Assembly (NCBI RefSeq): GCF_014649855.1
Contig: NZ_BMTV01000019.1
Span: 106,323 to 170,322 of the forward strand
Source of the DNA: Streptomyces roseolus
GTDB lineage: Bacteria > Actinomycetota > Actinomycetes > Streptomycetales > Streptomycetaceae
Direction: 5' to 3'
Length of the DNA: 64,000 nucleotides
Shown: piece by piece, positions 58,574 to 64,000 of the stretch
Layout: each line of letters starts with the position of its first letter
Position numbering within the stretch: the stretch's first letter is position 1
Made by a program: the position numbers and the translations under genes
The notes under the pieces: generated by a model
Database searches by the model: none
The model's input: the letters and a program-made list of their open reading frames with translations, nothing else
Told to the model about the DNA's origin: nothing

Positions 58574-59002
58574 GTGGACATCGACGCATGGATCTGGTGG
58601 CTGATCGGCGCGGTGGGGCTCGGCATTCCCCTGGTCCTCACCGCCATGCCGGAGTTCGGCATGTTCGCCGTCGGGGCCGTCGCCGGCGCGGTCACCGCCG
58701 CCCTCGGCTTCGGCATCGTCGCGCAGGTGATCGTCTTCGTGGTCGTCTCCGTCGCGCTCCTCGCCGTCGTACGCCCCCTCGCGGCCCGGCACCGCGCCGG
58801 CACCCCCGCCCACGCCACCGGCATCGACGCCCTGAAGGGCCGTCAGGCCCGCGTCCTGGAACGGGTCGACGCCGAAGGCGGCCGCATCAAGCTCGCCGGC
58901 GAGATCTGGTCCGCCCGCTCCCTCGACGCCACCCGCGTCTTCGAACCGGGCGAGGAGGTCGACGTGGTCGAGATCGAGGGCGCCACCGCCGTCGTCATCT
59001 GA
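58574..59002 (+). CDS. NfeD family membrane protein
   Basis: A 142-residue short NfeD. Three transmembrane helices (about residues 7-68: WIWWLIGAVGLGIPLVLT to QVIVFVVVSVALLAVV) lead to a C-terminal OB-fold (about 85-142: TGIDALKGRQARVLERVDAEGGRIKLAGEIWSARSLDATRVFEPGEEVDVVEIEGATAVV). NfeD proteins are partners of SPFH/stomatin proteins; such a gene follows after 97 bp, so the two most likely form a membrane-microdomain pair. GTG 58574 is the start. Confidence 0.92.
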   Translation: MDIDAWIWWLIGAVGLGIPLVLTAMPEFGMFAVGAVAGAVTAALGFGIVAQVIVFVVVSVALLAVVRPLAARHRAGTPAHATGIDALKGRQARVLERVDAEGGRIKLAGEIWSARSLDATRVFEPGEEVDVVEIEGATAVVI

Positions 59003-59099
59003 CCGAAGCCCGCCCCCGACGTCACCACGTCATGGGAAACTCGATCATCGGAAGAGCAACCCGGCAGACAAACCGGCAGCGAAGGGCACGGGGAACACG

Positions 59100-60041
59100 A
59101 TGTCAGCAGTCATCATCGTCCTGATCATTCTGGTGGTGCTCGTCTTCATCGCCCTGATCAAGACGATCCAGGTCATCCCGCAGGCCAGCGCCGCGATCGT
59201 GGAGCGCTTCGGCCGCTACACCCGCACCCTCAACGCCGGCCTCAACATCGTCGTCCCGTTCATCGACACGATCCGCAACCGCATCGACCTCCGCGAACAG
59301 GTCGTCCCGTTCCCGCCCCAGCCGGTGATCACCCAGGACAACCTGGTCGTCAACATCGACACCGTCATCTACTACCAGGTGACCGACGCCCGCGCCGCCA
59401 CCTACGAGGTGGCCAGCTACATCCAGGCCATCGAGCAGCTCACCGTCACCACCCTGCGCAACATCATCGGCGGCATGGACCTGGAGCGGACCCTCACCTC
59501 CCGCGAGGACATCAACGCCGCCCTCCGCGGCGTCCTCGACGAGGCCACCGGCAAGTGGGGCATCCGCGTCAACCGCGTCGAGCTCAAGGCCATCGAGCCG
59601 CCGACCTCCATCCAGGACTCGATGGAGAAGCAGATGCGCGCCGACCGCGACAAGCGCGCCGCCATCCTCCAGGCCGAGGGCGTCCGCCAGTCCGAGATCC
59701 TCCGCGCCGAGGGCGAGAAGCAGTCCGCCATCCTCCGCGCCGAGGGCGAGGCCAAGGCCGCCGCGCTCAAGGCGGAGGGCGAGGCCCAGGCCGTCCGCAC
59801 CGTCTTCGAGGCCATCCACGCCGGCGACCCGGACCAGAAGCTCCTCTCGTACCAGTACCTCCAGATGCTCCCGAAGATCGCCGAGGGCGACGCCAACAAG
59901 CTCTGGATCGTGCCCAGCGAGATCGGCGACGCCCTCAAGGGCCTCTCCGGCGCCCTCGGCAACATGGGCCCCGGCGCCCCGTCCCCGTCCTTCACCAAGG
60001 ACGTCCCGGCCGCCCGGCGCGAAGAGCCCACCGTCGACTGA
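59100..60041 (+). CDS. SPFH/stomatin family protein
   Basis: A 313-residue stomatin-like protein. One N-terminal membrane helix (SAVIIVLIILVVLVFIALIKTI, residues 2-24) precedes the SPFH domain (about 28-190: IPQASAAIVERFGRYTRTLNAGLN... TTLRNIIGGMDLERTLTSREDINAALRGVLDEATGKWGIRVNRVELKAI). A coiled coil with repeated 'RAEGE' units (about 205-250) drives oligomerisation. The C-terminal tail is Pro/Ser-rich. It should cooperate with the NfeD protein encoded just upstream in organising membrane lipid domains. Confidence 0.94.
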   Translation: MSAVIIVLIILVVLVFIALIKTIQVIPQASAAIVERFGRYTRTLNAGLNIVVPFIDTIRNRIDLREQVVPFPPQPVITQDNLVVNIDTVIYYQVTDARAATYEVASYIQAIEQLTVTTLRNIIGGMDLERTLTSREDINAALRGVLDEATGKWGIRVNRVELKAIEPPTSIQDSMEKQMRADRDKRAAILQAEGVRQSEILRAEGEKQSAILRAEGEAKAAALKAEGEAQAVRTVFEAIHAGDPDQKLLSYQYLQMLPKIAEGDANKLWIVPSEIGDALKGLSGALGNMGPGAPSPSFTKDVPAARREEPTVD

Positions 60042-60163
60042 ACCGTCGACCGAACCGATGGCTGACACGTACACGTAACTCCGGGCATGATCAGTGCGAG
60101 CCCCTCGACTCCTGCCGCACGCGGAGCGGGGAGGCGAACCACTGACCATGTGAGGAAACGGCT

Positions 60164-60931
60164 TTGTCCATCTGGGAAGCCCTGGCGGTCTTCGCCGCCG
60201 GCATCGGCGCCGGCGCCATCAACACCATCGTCGGATCGGGGACGCTCATCACGTTCCCGGTCCTCCTCGCGACCGGACTGCCACCGATCACCGCGAACGT
60301 CTCCAACGCCCTCGGCCTCGTCCCCGGCTCCATCAGCGGAGCCATCGGCTACCGCCGCGAACTCAAGGGCCAGACCCGCCGGGTGCTCCGCCTCGGCGCC
60401 GCCGCCCTCGTCGGCGGCCTCATCGGCGCGATCCTGCTCCTCGCCCTGCCCTCCGAGGCCTTCGACGCCATCGTCCCGATCCTCATCGGACTGGCCCTGA
60501 TCCTCGTCCTCTTCCAGCCCCGCATCGCCGCCGCCGTCCAGCGCCGCCGCGAAGCGACCGGCAACGAGGCCCACCCCGACGGCGGCCCCGCCCTCCTCGT
60601 GGGCCTCACCCTCGCCAGCATGTACGGCGGCTACTTCGGCGCCGCCCAGGGAGTCCTCTACCTCTCCCTCATGGGCCTGCTCCTCCACGACGACCTCCAG
60701 CGGATCAACGCGGTCAAGAACATCCTCGGCGCCCTCGTCAACGGCGTCGCCGCCGTCTTCTTCCTCTTCGTCGCCGAGTTCGACTGGACCGCCGTCCTCC
60801 TCATCGCCGTCGGCTCCACCCTCGGCGGCCAGATCGGCGCCAAGGTCGGCCGCCGCCTCAAGCCCGCCGTCCTGCGCGGCGTCATCATCGCCGTCGGCGT
60901 CGTCGCCATCCTCCAGCTCACCCTGAAATGA
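60164..60931 (+). CDS. TauE/SafE family sulfite exporter-like protein
   Basis: A 255-residue membrane protein with about eight helices in two related halves. The TauE signature GAINTIVGSGTLITFPVLLATGLPPITANVSNALGLVPGSISGAIGY is at residues 17-62; the second half has YGGYFGAAQGVLYLSLMGLLLHDDLQRINAVKNILGALVNGVAAVFF. Family members export sulfite, sulfoacetate or other organosulfur anions. TTG 60164 is the start. It lies 122 bp after the SPFH gene, probably a separate unit. Confidence 0.9.
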   Translation: MSIWEALAVFAAGIGAGAINTIVGSGTLITFPVLLATGLPPITANVSNALGLVPGSISGAIGYRRELKGQTRRVLRLGAAALVGGLIGAILLLALPSEAFDAIVPILIGLALILVLFQPRIAAAVQRRREATGNEAHPDGGPALLVGLTLASMYGGYFGAAQGVLYLSLMGLLLHDDLQRINAVKNILGALVNGVAAVFFLFVAEFDWTAVLLIAVGSTLGGQIGAKVGRRLKPAVLRGVIIAVGVVAILQLTLK

Positions 60932-60934
60932 CCG

Positions 60935-60967
60935 GAGGGCCCGCCCCCTCACAGGGGACGGGCCCTC
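60935..60967. terminator. Bidirectional hairpin terminator
   Basis: 15-base arms (60935-60949, 60953-60967) with one mismatch and a 3-base loop, between the convergent TauE and HNH genes. Confidence 0.7.
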
Positions 60968-60983
60968 ACCGCCTCAGGGCCGC

Positions 60984-61490
60984 TCAGGCCGCGGTACGCG
61001 CCAGCCACTCCGGCAGCTCCGACCGCTCACCGGCCCGCATCGCCAGCAGCATCGCGTCCGCCGGCGTCGGCACGAACGGCTCGAAGAGCAGCGGCATCCC
61101 CGCCTGCTCCGGCGTCCGGTCCGCCTTGCGGTGGTTGTCCTCCGCACAGGAAGCGACCGTATTCAGCCAACTGTCCCCACCACCCTGCGCCCGCGGCACC
61201 ACGTGGTCCACGGTCGTCGCGCGCCTCCCGCAGTACGCGCACCGGTGTTGGTCCCTGACCAGCACGCCCCTCCTCGACCACGGAGCCTGTCTTCGGAACG
61301 GCACCCGGACGAACCGGCAGAGCCTGATCACCCGGGGCACCGGAAGGTCGACGGCGGCGGCACGCACCCGCAGATCCGGATGGGACTGCTCCACGACGGC
61401 CTTGTCCTGCAGGACGAGCACCACCGCACGGTTGAGCGTGACCGTCGAAAGCGGCTCGAAGCTCGCGTTCAGAACCAGCGTGTCCCGCAT
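60984..61490 (-). CDS. HNH endonuclease family protein
   Basis: A 168-residue protein. The start RDTLVLNASFEPLSTVTLNRAVVLVLQDKAVVE is the conserved N-terminal region of the actinobacterial group. The HNH motif is RCAYCGRRATTVDHVVPRAQGG, then NTVASCAEDNHRKADRTP. Unlike most members, the second pair of the zinc knuckle reads CAED rather than CxxC, so the structural zinc site has three Cys at most. Cleavage activity and target are unknown. ATG 61490 has GGAGG about 8 bases upstream. Confidence 0.9.
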   Translation of the reverse strand: MRDTLVLNASFEPLSTVTLNRAVVLVLQDKAVVEQSHPDLRVRAAAVDLPVPRVIRLCRFVRVPFRRQAPWSRRGVLVRDQHRCAYCGRRATTVDHVVPRAQGGGDSWLNTVASCAEDNHRKADRTPEQAGMPLLFEPFVPTPADAMLLAMRAGERSELPEWLARTAA

Positions 61491-61593
61491 GGTGCCCACC
61501 TCCCGTGTGCCGGCCCACCCCCCTGGCGGGCTTGGATCAACGATGGCCGGGCCGGCCGGGGTCGGACAACGCAATTTCGTGCGCAACAAAAGA

Positions 61594-61630
61594 TGCCCGC
61601 TTCTGATCTCTCCAAGACCAGAAGCGGGCA
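61594..61630 (-). terminator. Intrinsic terminator with T-tract
   Basis: On the minus strand, TGCCCGCTTCTG (61630-61619) pairs with CAGAAGCGGGCA (61605-61594), followed by TCTTTTGTTG. It lies 17 bp after the PEBP-like gene stop and is one of the few terminators here with a T-rich tail. Confidence 0.88.
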
Positions 61631-61646
61631 AACAACAAACGAACGA

Positions 61647-62186
61647 TCAGCCTGCCGCGGGAGCCGCGTACTCACCGATCAACTGGGCCCGGCCCAGCGT
61701 GTGGAAGCGCAGGTTGAATCCGACGACGGCCGGCGAGGCGTCGGCGTCCGGCCCCAGCTTCTCCGTGTCCACCGCGTACACCGTGAACACATAGCGGTGC
61801 GCCGGGTCCCCGGCCGGCGGGGCGGCCCCGCCGAAGTCCTTCGACCCGTAGTCGTTCCGTGCGTGCACGGCCCCGGCCGGCAGCCCCTCGAAGGAGCCCG
61901 AACCGGCCCCCGCGGGCAGTTCGGTGACCGACGCCGGGATGTCGAACAGCACCCAGTGCCAGAAGCCGCTGCCCGTCGGCGCGTCCGGGTCGAAACAGGT
62001 CACGGCGAAGCTCTTGGTCTCCGCCGGGAAGCCCTCCCAGCGCAGGTGCGGGGAGACGTTCCCCTCCGCGTACACCTGAGCGTCCTTCAGCACCGCGCCG
62101 GGCGCCACGTCATCGCTCGTCACGCCGAACTCCGCCACCGGCGGGTGGAACGCGTGGGGGAGCGGGGCCCGCTGTCCCTGGTCCAT
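61647..62186 (-). CDS. YbhB/YbcL family Raf-kinase-inhibitor-like protein (PEBP)
   Basis: A 179-residue PEBP-fold protein. The ligand-binding motifs are SPHLRWEGFPAETKSFAVTCFDPDAPTGSGFWHWVLFDIPA (DPDAP, then W-H-W) and the HARNDYGSKDFGGAAPPAGDPAHRYVFTVYAVD block (G-x-x-G-P-x-P-P-x-G-x-x-H-R-Y). No signal peptide. Bacterial members have no agreed function. It lies 25 bp downstream of the Spo0M gene in the same direction and is probably cotranscribed. Confidence 0.92.
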   Translation of the reverse strand: MDQGQRAPLPHAFHPPVAEFGVTSDDVAPGAVLKDAQVYAEGNVSPHLRWEGFPAETKSFAVTCFDPDAPTGSGFWHWVLFDIPASVTELPAGAGSGSFEGLPAGAVHARNDYGSKDFGGAAPPAGDPAHRYVFTVYAVDTEKLGPDADASPAVVGFNLRFHTLGRAQLIGEYAAPAAG

Positions 62187-62211
62187 CTCGAACCCTCCGT
62201 CCCGTTCCGTG

Positions 62212-62994
62212 CTAGAGCCAGTTGCGACGGCCGCCGACCTCGGCGAGCCACTGGTTGAGGTACGCGTTCCAGTCGGTGCCCCGGTAGTCGTCCAGCCCCA
62301 CCTTGAACGCCCGGAAGGAGTCGCTGCCCTCGGTGAACAGCCCCGGCTTCTTGTCCATCTCCAGGACGACGTCCATCTCGCGGTCGTCGGCGACGAAGCT
62401 GACCTCGACCTGGTTCAGGCCGTGGTACTGCTGCGGCGCGAAGAACTCGATCTCCTGGTAGAAGGGCAGCCGCTGGCGGGTGCCGCGGATGTGACCGCGC
62501 TCCATGTCCGCGCTCTTGAAGCGGAAGCCCAGCTGGACGAAGGCGTCGAGGATCGCCTGCTGCGCCGGCAGCGGGTGCACGTTGATCGGGTCGAGGTCGC
62601 CCGAGTCCACCGCGCGCGCGATCTCCAGCTCGGTGGAGACGCCGATCTCCATGCCGTGCAGCCGCTGCCCGCCGATCGTGTTGACCGGCGTCTCCCACGG
62701 GATCTCCAGGCCGAACGGCACCACGTGCACCGCGCCGGCCTTCACCTCGAAGGCGCCCCCGAGCCGCACCTTCACGAACTCGACGTCCTGCTTGTGCTCC
62801 TGGTCGCCGCCCTCGACCTCGACGCGCGCCTGGAGACCGACGGACAGCCCCTCGATCTGCTGGTCGACGCTGCCGCCCTGGATCCGGACCTCGCCCTGGA
62901 CGACGCCGCCCGGGACCACGTTCTCCTCGGTGAGCACCGTCTCCACGGTGGCCCCGCCGGCACCCAGGCTCGCCAGCAGCTTCTTGAATCCCAT
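62212..62994 (-). CDS. spo0M: Spo0M family sporulation-control protein
   Basis: A 260-residue arrestin-like Spo0M protein. GFKKLLASLGAGGATVETVLTEENVVPGGVVQGEVRIQGG at the start and FFAPQQYHGLNQVEVSFVADDREMDVVLEMDKKPG in the second half are characteristic. Bacillus Spo0M influences sporulation and cell shape; in Streptomyces the role is not clear. ATG 62994 with GGAGAG about 6 bases upstream is the start. It probably forms a two-gene transcript with the PEBP-like gene. Confidence 0.93.
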   Translation of the reverse strand: MGFKKLLASLGAGGATVETVLTEENVVPGGVVQGEVRIQGGSVDQQIEGLSVGLQARVEVEGGDQEHKQDVEFVKVRLGGAFEVKAGAVHVVPFGLEIPWETPVNTIGGQRLHGMEIGVSTELEIARAVDSGDLDPINVHPLPAQQAILDAFVQLGFRFKSADMERGHIRGTRQRLPFYQEIEFFAPQQYHGLNQVEVSFVADDREMDVVLEMDKKPGLFTEGSDSFRAFKVGLDDYRGTDWNAYLNQWLAEVGGRRNWL

Positions 62995-63079
62995 GGCACT
63001 CTCCTTCTCGTTCCTGTCCCCTACATACGCGCGACGACCGTAGCGGGTTCCACCGGAGTCCCCGTTACGCTCGGACGTC

Positions 63080-63742
63080 ATGAGCGAGAGTCCCGACCGT
63101 ACGCCGCTGCCGCGGAGCTTCTTCGACCGCCCCGTCCTGGAGGTGGCCCCGGACCTCCTCGGCCGCACCCTCGTCCGTACGACCGACGAGGGAACCATGG
63201 AACTGCGCCTCACGGAGGTGGAGGCGTACGCCGGCGCCATCGACCCCGGCTCGCACGCCTTCCGCGGCCGGACGGCCCGCAACGCCGTGATGTTCGGTCC
63301 GCCCGGTCACGCGTACGTCTACTTCACCTACGGCATGTGGCACTGCCTGAACCTGGTGTGCGCTCCGGAGGGCGAGGCGAGCGGTGTACTGCTCCGAGCG
63401 GGCGAGATCCTGCGCGGCGCGGAACTGGCCCGTCCCCGCCGCCGCTCGGCCCGCAAGGACGCCGAACTGGCGAAGGGCCCGGCCCGCCTCGCCACCGCCC
63501 TGGACGTCCCCGGCTCCCTGAACGGCACCGACGTCTGTGCCGACTCCGACGCCCCCCTGTCGGTCCTCACCGGCACCCCGCCGGCCCCGTCCCTGATCCG
63601 CACCGGCCCCCGCACGGGCGTCGGCGGCGACGGAGCCCCGCACCCCTGGCGCTTCTGGATCGCCGAAGACCCCACGGTCAGCCCCTACCGGCCCCACCAG
63701 CCCCGCAAGCGGCGACTTGACCCGGCCAGAACGGACGCGTAA
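63080..63742 (+). CDS. DNA-3-methyladenine glycosylase (AAG family)
   Basis: Base-excision repair glycosylase that removes alkylated purines, 220 residues. PLPRSFFDRPVLEVAPDLLGRTLVR, LTEVEAYAGAIDPGSHAFRGRTARNAVMFGPPGHAYVYFTYGMWHCLNLV (catalytic Glu in EVEAY, Tyr for base flipping in YVYFTYG) and the KGPARLATALDV motif are all intact. ATG 63080 is the start. It corresponds to S. coelicolor SCO1792. It is the last protein gene before the rRNA-type leader. Confidence 0.95.
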   Translation: MSESPDRTPLPRSFFDRPVLEVAPDLLGRTLVRTTDEGTMELRLTEVEAYAGAIDPGSHAFRGRTARNAVMFGPPGHAYVYFTYGMWHCLNLVCAPEGEASGVLLRAGEILRGAELARPRRRSARKDAELAKGPARLATALDVPGSLNGTDVCADSDAPLSVLTGTPPAPSLIRTGPRTGVGGDGAPHPWRFWIAEDPTVSPYRPHQPRKRRLDPARTDA

Positions 63743-64000
63743 CGTAGCCCGAGCCGCTTGAGACGGTGGTGCTTGTTCAGGCACCCCGAGAGCGGCCATC
63801 CACTTCAATGCGACGAATCCCATCGGGGCTTATTTCGGCATGCCGGAATTCGTTTCGAAAGGCTCGATTATGAGCCGCCCGGGAAATCGGCTAAAGTAGT
63901 GGAAGCGCCGGAAGGCCCCGGGGAATTCGATTTCGGGACCGGAAAGCACCGAGGAAATCGGATCGGAAAGATCTGATAGAGTCGGAAACGCAGGAAAGCG
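63743..64000 (+). other. Probable rRNA-operon leader/promoter region (operon continues beyond the window)
   Basis: Base composition falls, and A-rich motifs such as GGAAATCGG, GATCGGAAAGATCTGATAGAG and GTCGGAAACGCAGGAAAGCG appear. These closely resemble the region upstream of 16S rRNA genes in Streptomyces as I recall it. The 16S sequence itself is not reached by 64000. Confidence 0.75.
63868..63897 (+). promoter_or_regulatory. Candidate rrn promoter
   Basis: TTATGA (63868-63873) and TAAAGT (63892-63897) are 18 bases apart. A further -10-like TAGAGT lies at 63977-63982. Streptomyces rrn operons usually have several tandem promoters. Confidence 0.55.

Noticed and set aside
63758..63976. A 72-codon frame after the glycosylase gene
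   Set aside because: It runs through the A-rich rRNA leader-like sequence, lacks codon bias and has no ribosome site.

Overview
The window is a high-GC actinobacterial chromosome segment, almost certainly Streptomyces. Coding sequence shows strong GC bias at third codon positions, GTG and TTG starts are frequent, and I noticed no in-frame TTA codon. Gene content and order (cob genes, pit, gbn, an Asp23 locus, actP, moaA, tyrS, tldD/tldE, fabG-fabI, serB, chpE, spo0M, mpg, then an rRNA leader) match, from memory, the S. coelicolor SCO1860 to SCO1792 interval in reverse order. This is core-arm sequence. I see no insertion sequence, prophage, CRISPR array, tRNA gene or biosynthetic cluster.

Layout. 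1-3 kb: a partial penicillin-acylase-family gene and a siderophore-interacting protein diverge around an iron box, followed by an LAETGG cell-wall-anchored protein. 3-12.4 kb: a cobalamin block (cobC, cobE, cobB, cobO, a fused chelatase, cobQ, cobD) read leftward behind a cobalamin riboswitch, with a divergent ZIP metal transporter inside it. No cobN is present where I would expect one. 12.5-17.6 kb: a PHO-box-linked phosphate transporter, an alpha/beta hydrolase, an unknown protein and a VOC protein. 17.6-21 kb: a zinc metallopeptidase, an ABC-F protein behind a leaderless 8-residue leader peptide, and the nucleoid protein Gbn. 21-25 kb: an enoyl-CoA hydratase and a five-gene Asp23/AmaP envelope-stress operon. 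25-34 kb: SDR, GH15, SURF1, a zinc-knuckle protein, DEDDh exonuclease, alcohol dehydrogenase, CaiB-type CoA-transferase and a secreted subtilase. 34-38 kb: DUF485-actP acetate uptake, and moaA. 38-45 kb: small membrane proteins, tyrS, the tldE/tldD pair and the fabG-fabI fatty-acid pair. 45-53 kb: a GntR regulator with a CynX-type MFS transporter and a 38-residue partner, SixA, serB and a two-FHA ABC exporter. 53-64 kb: a lytic transglycosylase, a histidine kinase with its response regulator, chaplin ChpE, an ABC ATPase, NfeD/SPFH, TauE, HNH, a PEBP-like protein, Spo0M, DNA-3-methyladenine glycosylase, and an rRNA-operon promoter region at the right edge.

The genes are mostly housekeeping. 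The unusual points are local. Three short tandem duplications are present: inside cobE, at the tldD/tldE junction (where one creates a translationally coupled 32-codon frame), and just after the transglycosylase stop. cobE has no stop codon and is open into cobC. A 412-bp non-coding stretch sits where cobN might be. A leaderless leader peptide precedes the ABC-F gene, and GATC sites cluster in front of the GATC-binding protein gene. I did not find a wholly new multi-gene system.
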